NCBI GenBank assembly: GCA_029859385.1
Contig: JAOUDF010000031.1
Coordinates: 1-16,714, forward strand
Direction: 5' to 3'
DNA from: Nitrospirota bacterium
GTDB lineage: Bacteria > Nitrospirota > JAOUDF01
Length of the DNA: 16,714 nt
Below are positions 1-6,307 of this stretch, one piece after another (the first letter of the stretch is position 1; every line of letters begins with the position of its first letter). Position numbers and translations under genes: made by a program. Under the pieces are notes generated by a model, which saw only the letters and a list, made by a program, of their open reading frames with translations, was not told where the DNA came from and searched no databases.

Positions 1-710
1 AGGCGGTAGTTGACCGCCGGACCGGTGCGGCGGTTGGGCATTACCGGCGTCATCTCGCCGATCTTCCCTATCCGCTCCTTCAGTTCCACCGTGGAGATGA
101 AACTTTTCTGCTTCCAGACCTCCTTGGAGCCGATGGGCATGAACTCTATGAACCGGACGTGGAAATCCTTGATAAAGGTGAGACGGGCGAAGTTCTCGAT
201 CTCGTCGTCATTGAAGTCTTTGAGGGGAACGACATTCAGCTTGATAGGGGCAAAACCGGCCCTCTCCGCCTCCTCTATCCCCTCCCAGACCGCGGCCAGC
301 TCGTTGCCGCCGGTAATCTCGGCATACTTCCGCGGGTCCATGGAGTCGAGGCTTACGTTGATCCTTCTGAGTCCCGCTTCATAGAGCGGCTTGGCATACT
401 GCTTGAGCAGCACCCCATTAGTGGTGAGGCTTATGTCCTCAATACCCGGAACGGCCTTAAGCCGAGCCACAAACTCCACCAGCCCCTTCCGCACCAGCGG
501 TTCTCCGCCGGTGAGCCGGATGGAGGTCACTCCTCGTTGCGCCGCAACGTTGACGATTCGCAGGATTTCGTCGTAGGTCAGCAGCTCCCTGGGCGCCATG
601 TTCTTCACCCCTTCAGCCGGGATGCAGTAGACGCAGCGGAGATTGCACCGGTCGGTGATCGAAATCCGCATGTAATTGATTTTTCTGTTAAAGTGATCAA
701 CCAAACCCAT
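1..710 (-). CDS. moaA: GTP 3',8-cyclase MoaA, 5' part (C-terminus outside window)
   Basis: Radical-SAM enzyme of the first step of molybdenum cofactor synthesis: with MoaC it converts GTP to cyclic pyranopterin phosphate in the cytoplasm. Translating the minus strand from the ATG at 710-708 gives 236 residues before the window edge; family members have about 325. Visible are the radical-SAM cluster motif C22-NLR-C26-VY-C29, the AdoMet-binding GGEP at 68-71, and MoaA-typical segments such as ISITDRCNLRC, SIRLTGGEPL and INVSLDSMDP. The C-terminal second [4Fe-4S] site and terminal Gly-Gly lie beyond position 1, so an intact 3' end cannot be checked. The start is supported by a GGGGAAG ribosome-binding site just upstream and by a sigma-70-like promoter at about 762-790. 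It is divergent from smpB and no other Mo-cofactor gene is in view. Confidence 0.95.
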   Translation of the reverse strand, partial: MGLVDHFNRKINYMRISITDRCNLRCVYCIPAEGVKNMAPRELLTYDEILRIVNVAAQRGVTSIRLTGGEPLVRKGLVEFVARLKAVPGIEDISLTTNGVLLKQYAKPLYEAGLRRINVSLDSMDPRKYAEITGGNELAAVWEGIEEAERAGFAPIKLNVVPLKDFNDDEIENFARLTFIKDFHVRFIEFMPIGSKEVWKQKSFISTVELKERIGKIGEMTPVMPNRRTGPAVNYR

Positions 711-761
711 AACACTTCCCCTGCCGGAAACAACAATAATCTGAATACAGCCATTTTTACT

Positions 762-790
762 TTTATAGCATAGCGCCGGGGTTCATACAA
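762..790 (-). promoter_or_regulatory. Predicted sigma-70-type promoter of moaA
   Basis: On the minus strand TTGTAT (790-785) and TATAAA (767-762) are separated by exactly 17 bases. The expected transcript start near 755 would leave a leader of about 45 bases before the moaA ATG. It is predicted from spacing and hexamer match only. Confidence 0.5.
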
Positions 791-806
791 CCATACATTA
801 CGGCTA

Positions 807-839
807 TTGCCGCAACAACGCCCTCCATGTTATTATAAT
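807..839 (+). promoter_or_regulatory. Predicted promoter of smpB
   Basis: A perfect TATAAT (834-839) overlaps TATTAT (831-836). The best -35 is TTGCCG (807-812), 18 bases before TATTAT. A start near 843-846 would give a very short leader that still carries the AAGGAG ribosome-binding site at 848-853. The -10 is convincing; the -35 is weak. Confidence 0.45.
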
Positions 840-857
840 TTCAGGAAAAGGAGCAAC

Positions 858-1322
858 ATGGCCGAAGGAATAAAGATCGTTACCGATAACAGGAAGGCGT
901 GGCATGACTACTTCATCGAAGATACCTTCGAGGCGGGCATCGTCCTCAAGGGGACCGAGGTCAAGTCGCTGCGAGAAGGAAAGGCCAACCTGAAGGACAG
1001 TTATGTCCTCGTAAAAGATGGCGAGGTCTTCCTGCTGGGGTGCCACATAAGCCCGTACAGCCACGGCAATATCGAGAACCACGACCCCGAGAGGACCCGG
1101 AAGTTGCTCCTGAAAAAGCAGGAGATCAACAAAATTCTGGGAAAAGCCCTTCAGAAAGGGTATACCATAGTCCCCACGAAGATATACTTCGCGCATGGAC
1201 TGGCCAAGGTCGAGGTAGCCCTGGCCAAGGGTAAGCAGCTTCACGACAAGCGAGATGCCATAAAGGAAAAGGAAGCGAAACGGGAGATTCATCGGGAGAT
1301 CAAAGAACGGAGTAAAATTTGA
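858..1322 (+). CDS. smpB: SsrA-binding protein SmpB
   Basis: SmpB binds the tRNA-like domain of tmRNA and delivers it to the A site of stalled ribosomes, with its C-terminal tail acting as an mRNA mimic in the empty channel. The 154-residue product has the usual family length. It starts MAEGIKIVTDNRKAWHDY and carries the hallmark stretch GIVLKGTEVKSLREGKANL, then an OB-fold body with HISPYSHGNIENHDPERTRKLLL, and the lysine/arginine-rich tail from about residue 125 that becomes ordered on the ribosome. A longer frame opens at 807, but the ATG at 858 is preferred: homologous sequence begins there, AAGGAG sits 4 bases upstream, and the predicted -10 lies inside the longer frame. Its partner RNA ssrA begins 73 bases downstream, so both halves of trans-translation are together. 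Confidence 0.97.
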   Translation: MAEGIKIVTDNRKAWHDYFIEDTFEAGIVLKGTEVKSLREGKANLKDSYVLVKDGEVFLLGCHISPYSHGNIENHDPERTRKLLLKKQEINKILGKALQKGYTIVPTKIYFAHGLAKVEVALAKGKQLHDKRDAIKEKEAKREIHREIKERSKI

Positions 1323-1395
1323 GATTACAGATTTCAAATCTCAGAATTACAATCTGAAATTTGGAATTTGGAATTCCGGTCTACGGCCGGAGAAA

Positions 1396-1749
1396 GGGGG
1401 CGACTGGCTTCGACGGGGGTATTGACGTTCACGATTGCGTGCCGAGGTTCTATCTGCTCGTTAAACAGGTGGAAAACACACAAAAGCCAACTCTTACGAG
1501 TACGCTGTAGCAGCTTAACGCTGCTGCCGTCCTTCCGCTCCTCTCCCATGGGGGTGAAAAGGGCGTCATATTAGTGGGATAGTCCGACCGTGAATTCCGG
1601 GGCGTACGGGCGAAACAATACGGAATGGATCGGCCTCTAAGCGTGCCTGGGGGCGTGGGGCCGGTCGAGACCTAAAACTCAGGATACGCACGTAGTGGTT
1701 GTGGGCAGAAGACTTTCGGACGCGGGTTCGATTCCCGCCGCCTCCACCA
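1396..1749 (+). ncRNA. ssrA: Transfer-messenger RNA (tmRNA, one-piece)
   Basis: tmRNA acts as both tRNA-Ala and mRNA: it rescues stalled ribosomes and appends a degradation tag. The 5' end GGGGGCG (1396-1402) pairs over 7 positions (one G-U) with CGCCTCC (1739-1745), followed by ACCA, so CCA is encoded. The conserved ACTGGCTTCGACGGG follows the 5' strand, and GGGTTCGATTCCC forms the T arm near the 3' end. The reading frame GCC AAC TCT TAC GAG TAC GCT GTA GCA GCT TAA (1486-1518) encodes the tag ANSYEYAVAA, preceded by an A-rich resume region; GTAGCAGC/GCTGCTGC around the tag stop forms a helix. The length of 354 nt is normal for the uninterrupted, non-permuted type. No convincing promoter lies between smpB and ssrA, so co-transcription followed by processing is plausible. 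Confidence 0.96.
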
Positions 1750-1756
1750 GTTTGCC

Positions 1757-1793
1757 AAACCGCCGACCTTTCTGGTCGGCGGTTTCTTTATTT
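1757..1793 (+). terminator. Rho-independent terminator of ssrA
   Basis: A perfect 12-bp stem, AAACCGCCGACC (1757-1768) with GGTCGGCGGTTT (1774-1785), closes a 5-base loop TTTCT and is followed by the T-rich CTTTATTT. It lies 7 bases after the encoded CCA of tmRNA. Confidence 0.9.
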
Positions 1794-1881
1794 AGAGAGC
1801 GTTAACGTGGAAGCGAGGGAAGCGGTGCTGATTGGCGCAGCGTCCCCTCGAATGAAAAGTTAGATTTACGGACGGCAAGCT

Positions 1882-2616
1882 TTACCAATATCCTCGCACA
1901 TTTCTCGTTACGTGAAGGCGGTATTTAACAATAAACTGTAGGAGCTTCTCACCATCCGGATATAGGCCATGCTCAAGAACCGGTGTGATAAAACTTTCAA
2001 GCGATCTTTTCCCAAGGCCAGGAGTATTTGCCATTATCTCTAAATCGATCTTTGCTACATCTTCGGCGTACATAATCCCGTTTGCCGTCAGCCATTCACG
2101 CATGTGTCTTGGAAGAGAGTTGATATCGATAAACTTAACGAGTGGCGTGCGTCTATGATGCCCGAGGGGAGAACGCAAAGAAACGACGTCTTGAAAGGGG
2201 TTATTTGTTCGCTCAAGCGCAACTAGAAGCTCCTTTATTGCTCTATCTAATTCGGAAAACAGTTTTCGACTTCCAGAAATAGACTGCTCATAGAGCAACA
2301 CTCGGAAATTAGCAATATCAAACGGTACGTCCGCAATTGATTGCGCTGTCATAATCGTCTTGTTGCCAACGGCATGAGCAAGACCTAATTCGTAGAACAC
2401 GTTGGCGTTTCTTGAAGTGAGATCGGCAATTAAAATCTCAGCATCCAATATTCCCTCAACTATGTCTCTCGTAATGGAGCCGGGCCGGGAAATTTCGTCA
2501 ACTCGCCAACAATCCAAGTTGTTTTCTGCACAAACCTGTTTGTATACTTCTGTGTAAACCTCTCGGAATTTCTCGTCGAAAGGCATTAGAACAAAACATT
2601 TCTTAAGATCGGCCAT
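1882..2616 (-). CDS. Nucleoside 2-deoxyribosyltransferase/TIR-like domain protein with C-terminal RpoA-CTD-like helix-hairpin-helix
   Basis: Unnamed gene of 244 residues. Residues 7-130 have the fold signature of the nucleoside-2-deoxyribosyltransferase-like group that borders TIR domains: a first strand CFVLMPFDEKFREVY, then DEISRPGSITRDIVEGI, then AEILIADLTSRNANVFYELGLAHA. D65, N72 and E76 are the best active-site candidates. Residues about 166-218 resemble the alpha-CTD of RNA polymerase (LPRHMREWLTANGI, then TPGLGKRSLE, then LEHGL), i.e. a tandem helix-hairpin-helix expected to bind DNA, RNA or protein. Family knowledge points to cleavage of N-glycosidic bonds in nucleotides or NAD, often in conflict or signalling systems; the real substrate is unknown. 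There is no good Shine-Dalgarno before the ATG at 2616. The gene is AT-richer than its neighbours, stands alone and faces the ssrA terminator, consistent with horizontal gain. Confidence 0.8.
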   Translation of the reverse strand: MADLKKCFVLMPFDEKFREVYTEVYKQVCAENNLDCWRVDEISRPGSITRDIVEGILDAEILIADLTSRNANVFYELGLAHAVGNKTIMTAQSIADVPFDIANFRVLLYEQSISGSRKLFSELDRAIKELLVALERTNNPFQDVVSLRSPLGHHRRTPLVKFIDINSLPRHMREWLTANGIMYAEDVAKIDLEIMANTPGLGKRSLESFITPVLEHGLYPDGEKLLQFIVKYRLHVTRNVRGYW

Positions 2617-2825
2617 ATACGATAAATAGAAAATCTAATAATGTTATTAAGCGACATGACGGCCTCAACTAAAACCGCCTTTTGGGACTACCAAAAACTG
2701 ACGTAACCTATCAGCATTATTACACTTGCTTGTCGGGTAGCACCACAAACAGAATAAATGGACCACATTGGGGGCCGCGCAACCAAATTTACTCAATCGG
2801 CGCGATCATCACGAAAACTTGCACC

Positions 2826-3302
2826 CTAAGCGAGATAATCCTTCGTCTGCTCCCGCTCCCCAAGATACCGATAAACCGGAATAAAGTTACCGCAACCCGT
2901 CTTGATGGTCTTGGCATGCATCACTATCCACTGGCGGATTTCCGCAGTGCCAACCACTTTCGCCATCCGCTCCGCCAGCTCCTTGCCATAGGGGCTGTCA
3001 ACAGGGACGGCCTCGCCGCGGCCATAGAGGCGGAGGATCATCGGGGTTTCGTCGAAGCTGATGAATACCATGGTGAGGCGGCCGTTCTGGGCCAGGTTGT
3101 TGGCGATCTCGTTTTCGCTGCCGGGGTAGTCGCCATAGACCACGGTGGTGCCGTCCAGCACCTCCAGCGTCCCGGCCCCCTTGGGCGAAAGGCTTACATG
3201 CCCTTCGGCGAGATTATCGGGCGCCGTGGCGACAAGGAACATCTTCTGTGCCTTGATGAAGGCGGTCAGTTTTTCATCAAGCTCCGCATACACTTCCGGC
3301 AT
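2826..3302 (-). CDS. Pyridoxamine 5'-phosphate oxidase family (FMN-binding split-barrel) protein
   Basis: The 158-residue product matches the general PNPOx-like flavoprotein family of unknown substrate rather than true PdxH. It shows an N-terminal helix, FLVATAPDNLAEGHVSLSPKG at about 22-42 (the typical strand and 'HVsLSPKG' motif), YGDYPGSENEIANNL, and the ending KTGCGNFIPVYRYLGER seen in this family. Proteins of this group usually bind FMN or F420/haem-type cofactors in a dimeric beta-barrel. A very strong AAAGGAGG lies just before the ATG. It is the last gene of the minus-strand cluster, 38 bases after nrdR, and appears to be the last core-like gene before the AT-rich patch. Function beyond flavin binding is not predicted. 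Confidence 0.88.
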   Translation of the reverse strand: MPEVYAELDEKLTAFIKAQKMFLVATAPDNLAEGHVSLSPKGAGTLEVLDGTTVVYGDYPGSENEIANNLAQNGRLTMVFISFDETPMILRLYGRGEAVPVDSPYGKELAERMAKVVGTAEIRQWIVMHAKTIKTGCGNFIPVYRYLGEREQTKDYLA

Positions 3303-3340
3303 TGAGCCTCCTTTGAATCCTGAGCGTTATATACTGGATG

Positions 3341-3814
3341 TTATTTCTTTTTCTCTGCTTCCGTCTTTTTGAGGATACCGGCAAGTTCGTTCATGAATTC
3401 GTTGATATCCTTGAACTCGCGGTAGACGGAGGCGAATCGAACGTAGGCGACCTGGTCGAGGGAGCGGAGCTTTTCCATTATCTTCTCGCCGATCCATGAG
3501 GAAGAGACTTCGCGATCGGGCAGGTCTTGAAGGTCGCGCTCGATTTCGTCGGTGGTGGCATCGAGGGTGGCGGTGCTGACAGGCCGTTTTTCGCAGGCCT
3601 TCTGGAGGCCGTGGAATATCTTGAGGCGGTCGAAGGGCTCCCGTCGGCCGTCCTTCTTGACGACCAGAGGGAGAACATCCTCGATATGTTCGTAGGTGGT
3701 ATAGCGCCGCTCGCACTGGAGACACTCCCGGCGGCGGCGGATGGCATCGCCGTCCTTACTGAGGCGGGAATCGACTACCTTGTCCTCGAGATGCGCACAG
3801 AAGGGGCAGCGCAT
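3341..3814 (-). CDS. nrdR: Transcriptional repressor NrdR
   Basis: NrdR senses ATP/dATP through an ATP-cone and represses ribonucleotide reductase genes by binding NrdR boxes. The 157-residue product begins MRCPFCAH. The zinc ribbon ligands are C3, C6, C31 and C34, with the basic RRRREC segment of the DNA-binding part, then YTTYEHIEDV, and the ATP-cone from about residue 47 (VVKKDGRREPFDRLKI) to about 137 (VAYVRFASVYREF). The frame is open further upstream, to 3916, but the ATG at 3814 matches the family start and avoids running through the dCMP deaminase gene; GGAG lies about 8 bases before it. It starts one base after the dCMP deaminase stop, suggesting translational coupling. The K-rich tail is ordinary. 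Confidence 0.96.
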   Translation of the reverse strand: MRCPFCAHLEDKVVDSRLSKDGDAIRRRRECLQCERRYTTYEHIEDVLPLVVKKDGRREPFDRLKIFHGLQKACEKRPVSTATLDATTDEIERDLQDLPDREVSSSWIGEKIMEKLRSLDQVAYVRFASVYREFKDINEFMNELAGILKKTEAEKKK

Positions 3815-3815
3815 G

Positions 3816-4358
3816 CTACAACTCCACGGCAGGAGGTGCGGAAATGGGCGGCATAGCTGTTTCTCCGCAACATGATGATGAACCCGGCGGAGCAGCCGTG
3901 GCCTGCCCACCGACACTGCCGCTGACCCTCACCATTTCGATCCCCGATTCTTTCTGCATCTCCTCGGCGAGGAAGTCGGGATAACCGTCGTCGTACACGA
4001 TGCGATCGATTCCGGCGTTGATGATCATCTTGGTGCATATGCTGCAGGGGAGATTGGTGCAGTAGAGGGTGGAACCGGCGATGCTGGTGCCGTGCTTCGC
4101 CGCCTGGATGATGGCATTCTGCTCGGCATGGAGCCCGCGGCATATCTCGTGCCGCTCGCCCGAGGGGACGCCCAGCTTTTCGCGCAGGCAGCCGGTGACT
4201 TCGCAATGGGTGATCCCCGACGGGGCCCCGTTGTAGCCGGTGGCAAGAATGTTCTTGTCCTTGACCAGTACCGCGCCGACATTCCTCCTGAGACAGGTGG
4301 AACGCCTCTTGACGAGGTGGGCGATATCCATGAAGTATTCGTCCCAGCTAGGGCGCAT
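3816..4358 (-). CDS. Deoxycytidylate (dCMP) deaminase, ComEB-like
   Basis: Zinc enzyme converting dCMP to dUMP, the substrate of thymidylate synthase. The 180-residue protein has the cytidine-deaminase-fold motif H77-A-E79-Q-N-A-I (zinc ligand H77, proton shuttle E79) and P104-C105-SI-C108 (remaining zinc ligands). The N-terminal MRPSWDEYFMDIAHLVKRRS and the inserted Cys/His-bearing loop (about residues 52-73, HCEVTGCLRE) are typical of dCMP deaminases and of ComE operon protein 2. The last 30 or so residues (Pro/Ala/Ser-rich with a Cys-Cys) go beyond the catalytic fold and look disordered. It is followed by nrdR after one base and preceded by glyA, whose product supplies the methylene-folate for the next step to dTMP. 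The ribosome-binding site before the start is weak. Confidence 0.93.
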   Translation of the reverse strand: MRPSWDEYFMDIAHLVKRRSTCLRRNVGAVLVKDKNILATGYNGAPSGITHCEVTGCLREKLGVPSGERHEICRGLHAEQNAIIQAAKHGTSIAGSTLYCTNLPCSICTKMIINAGIDRIVYDDGYPDFLAEEMQKESGIEMVRVSGSVGGQATAAPPGSSSCCGETAMPPISAPPAVEL

Positions 4359-4388
4359 CTCAATTAGCCATCCAGAAATTGGTGCAAA

Positions 4389-5621
4389 TCAATAAATCGG
4401 GAACTTCCCGCACAGCTTCCTGACCCGCTCCCGGGCGTTGGTGATGACATCGGCGTCGTTGATATGCGTAAGCACGTCGGCGATGATGTCGGCGATGACG
4501 TCCATCTCGGGTTCTTTCATGCCCCGGGTCGTTACCACCGGCGTCCCGAGCCTGATGCCGCTGGTGACCATGGGCGGCCTTTCATCGTAGGGAATGGCGT
4601 TCTTGTTACAGGTAATCCCCGCGGCGTCAAGCCGGTCTTCAGCCTCCTTACCCGTTACGCTCTTGTCGTGCAGGTCGATGAGCATCAGATGGTTTTCAGT
4701 ACCGCCGGTAAAGAGCTTGAACCCGCGGCTAATGAGCCCCTGGGCAAGGGCCTGAGCATTCTTCACTACCTGACGCTGGTATTCCCTGAACTCTTCGCTC
4801 TGGGCCTCCTTGAAGGCCACGGCCTTGGCCGCAATGACATGCATGAGGGGGCCGCCCTGGATTCCGGGGAAGATCACCTTGTCTACCGCCTTGGCGTACT
4901 CCTTGCGACACATGATCATGCCGCCCCGGGGACCGCGCAGGGTCTTGTGGGTGGTCGTGGTAACGAACTCGCAGTACGGTACCGGCGAAGGATGTACGCC
5001 CGCCGCTACGAGACCGGCGATATGCGCGATGTCGGCCAGGACCACGGCGCCCACCTTGTCGGCGATGCGGCGGAAGGCAGGGAAGTCGATGGTGCGCGGA
5101 TAGGCGCTGGCGCCGACGACGATCATCCTGGGCTTGTGCTCCACCGCAAGGCGCTCCACTTCGTCCATGTCGAGCAGCCCGGTCTGGCGGTCAACACCGT
5201 AGAGAACGGACTTGTAGATTATCCCGGAAAAGCTGACGGTGCTGCCGTGGGTAAGATGCCCGCCGTGGTCGAGGCGCATGCCGAGGATGGTGTCGCCGGG
5301 CTTGAGTATGGAGAAATATGCGGCCATGTTGGCCCCGGAGCCGGAGTGGGGCTGCACATTGACATGCTCGGCGCCGAAGATTGCCTGAGCTCGCTCGATG
5401 GCGAGACTCTCGACGGCATCGGCATACTGACAGCCGCCGTAGTAGCGCTTGTAGGGGTACCCCTCGGCATACTTGTTGGTCAGGAGCGACCCCTGGGCCT
5501 CCATGACCGCTTCGCTTACATAGTTTTCAGAGGCGATGAGGACGATCTTCTCCCGCTCCCGCGCCCTCTCCCCTTCTATCGCCGCGTATACTTCCGGATC
5601 TGCCTGCTTTAAATAAGACAT
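4389..5621 (-). CDS. glyA: Serine hydroxymethyltransferase GlyA
   Basis: PLP enzyme interconverting serine and tetrahydrofolate with glycine and 5,10-methylene-THF, the main one-carbon source for dTMP, purine and methionine synthesis. The 410-residue length fits bacterial SHMT. Visible motifs are ENYVSEAVMEAQGS near the start, NKYAEGYPYKRYYGG (substrate loop), HSGSGANMA, the cofactor-binding D197-IAH200-IAGLVAAG, and the Schiff-base lysine in TTTTHKTLRGPRGG (K226). The reading frame is intact from the ATG at 5621 to the TGA at 4389. It lies 23 bases after rpiB and 30 bases before the dCMP deaminase on the same strand, so it is almost certainly in one operon with them. The same rpiB-glyA-nrdR order is known from many deltaproteobacteria and related phyla. 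Confidence 0.98.
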   Translation of the reverse strand: MSYLKQADPEVYAAIEGERAREREKIVLIASENYVSEAVMEAQGSLLTNKYAEGYPYKRYYGGCQYADAVESLAIERAQAIFGAEHVNVQPHSGSGANMAAYFSILKPGDTILGMRLDHGGHLTHGSTVSFSGIIYKSVLYGVDRQTGLLDMDEVERLAVEHKPRMIVVGASAYPRTIDFPAFRRIADKVGAVVLADIAHIAGLVAAGVHPSPVPYCEFVTTTTHKTLRGPRGGMIMCRKEYAKAVDKVIFPGIQGGPLMHVIAAKAVAFKEAQSEEFREYQRQVVKNAQALAQGLISRGFKLFTGGTENHLMLIDLHDKSVTGKEAEDRLDAAGITCNKNAIPYDERPPMVTSGIRLGTPVVTTRGMKEPEMDVIADIIADVLTHINDADVITNARERVRKLCGKFPIY

Positions 5622-5644
5622 TGAGACTCTCTGACGTTAAATGG

Positions 5645-6106
5645 TTAATTTGAACAGGATTTCCTGACTTTTTCTTCGATGTCTTTGATCTTGTCGAGAC
5701 GCTTCTGGTGGCGGCCGCCTTCAAAGGGCGTCGTGAGCCACTCCTTTACCATCTCCGCCGCAAGGCCCGGTCCGATGACCCTTCCGGCCAGCACGAGGAT
5801 GTTGGCGTCGTTGTGCATACGGCTCATCCGGGCGGTGAAAAGGTCGTGGCAGAGGGCCGCCCTGATCCCGGCAACCTTGTTGGCGACGATACACATGCCG
5901 ATCCCGGTGCCGCAGACCAGTATTCCCCGGTCAGCCTTACCGTCGGCGACGGCTTCGGCGACCTTGATGCCGTAGTCCGGGTAGTCGACCGACTCACCGT
6001 TGGCAACGCCGAGGTCCTCTACGGTCTCTCCCATCTCCCTGACAACCCTGACGACCTCCTCCTTCAACTGAAGGCCTGCATGGTCGGATGCGATGACTAC
6101 TTTCAT
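5645..6106 (-). CDS. rpiB: Ribose-5-phosphate isomerase B
   Basis: Interconverts ribose 5-phosphate and ribulose 5-phosphate in the non-oxidative pentose phosphate pathway, supplying ribose for nucleotides. The 153-residue product belongs to the RpiB/LacAB family: MKVVIASDHAG (D8, H9), DLG...VDYPDYG, the catalytic-cysteine loop C65-GTGIG-M, and the active-site segment R96-M-HNDANILVLAGR (H98, N99). GGAG is positioned before the ATG at 6106. It is the first gene of the minus-strand cluster and has a leader region with small inverted repeats, divergent from yicC. Confidence 0.96.
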   Translation of the reverse strand: MKVVIASDHAGLQLKEEVVRVVREMGETVEDLGVANGESVDYPDYGIKVAEAVADGKADRGILVCGTGIGMCIVANKVAGIRAALCHDLFTARMSRMHNDANILVLAGRVIGPGLAAEMVKEWLTTPFEGGRHQKRLDKIKDIEEKVRKSCSN

Positions 6107-6132
6107 TTTTGTAACTCCGATTTTATTCCGAG

Positions 6133-6178
6133 CGGCATTTCATGCCGGTTTGAGGCTTATGGCATGCCGTTGGCGGCA
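6133..6178 (-). repeat. Inverted repeats in the rpiB leader
   Basis: Two perfect small hairpins lie in the rpiB upstream region: CGGCAT/ATGCCG with a 3-base loop (6133-6147) and TGCCG/CGGCA with a 4-base loop (6165-6178). A palindromic GGCATGCC (6161-6168) sits between them. The elements share the core GGCAT/ATGCC, so alternative pairings are possible. Function is unknown; they could be a leader structure or an operator. Confidence 0.5.
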
Positions 6179-6237
6179 AGGTGAGAAATAGTAAATCAAG
6201 CCTCCGGTCGTGTCAAGGAATTTAACCTTCTATCCTA

Positions 6238-6266
6238 TTGACAAAAAAGCGTTGCTCTGGCATGAT
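6238..6266 (+). promoter_or_regulatory. Predicted sigma-70-type promoter of the yicC operon
   Basis: A consensus -35, TTGACA (6238-6243), is followed after 17 bases by CATGAT (6261-6266), a 4-of-6 match to TATAAT. The expected start near 6273 lies 35 bases before the yicC ATG. Confidence 0.6.
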
Positions 6267-6307
6267 ACAGCCTCTTTTTTCTCCGAGGGCGGGGGATTCC
6301 CACTTAG

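Noticed and set aside
1814..1850. Imperfect inverted repeat CGAGGGA...TCCCCTCG downstream of the deoxyribosyltransferase-like gene, as a terminator or attachment site
   Set aside because: The stem is interrupted by a bulge and a mostly unpaired middle, has no T-tract on the minus strand, and no matching copy is seen on the other side of the patch.
2617..2825. Direct repeat of the tmRNA 3' end marking the far border of an ssrA-integrated island
   Set aside because: No copy of the T-arm/acceptor sequence was found here by eye; only an AT-rich gene-free stretch.
2682..3305. Plus-strand open frame of 207 codons over the PNPOx-like gene
   Set aside because: The minus strand encodes a recognisable PNPOx-family protein with a perfect ribosome-binding site; the plus product has no motif.
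4464..5612. Long plus-strand open frame (382 codons) opposite glyA
   Set aside because: It mirrors glyA, whose full set of SHMT motifs is on the minus strand; the plus-strand translation is His/Gly/Asp-rich with no recognisable domain.
6107..6307. A known riboswitch (for example glycine) in the rpiB/glyA leader
   Set aside because: Only short hairpins are present; no conserved riboswitch core was recognised and the space is small.
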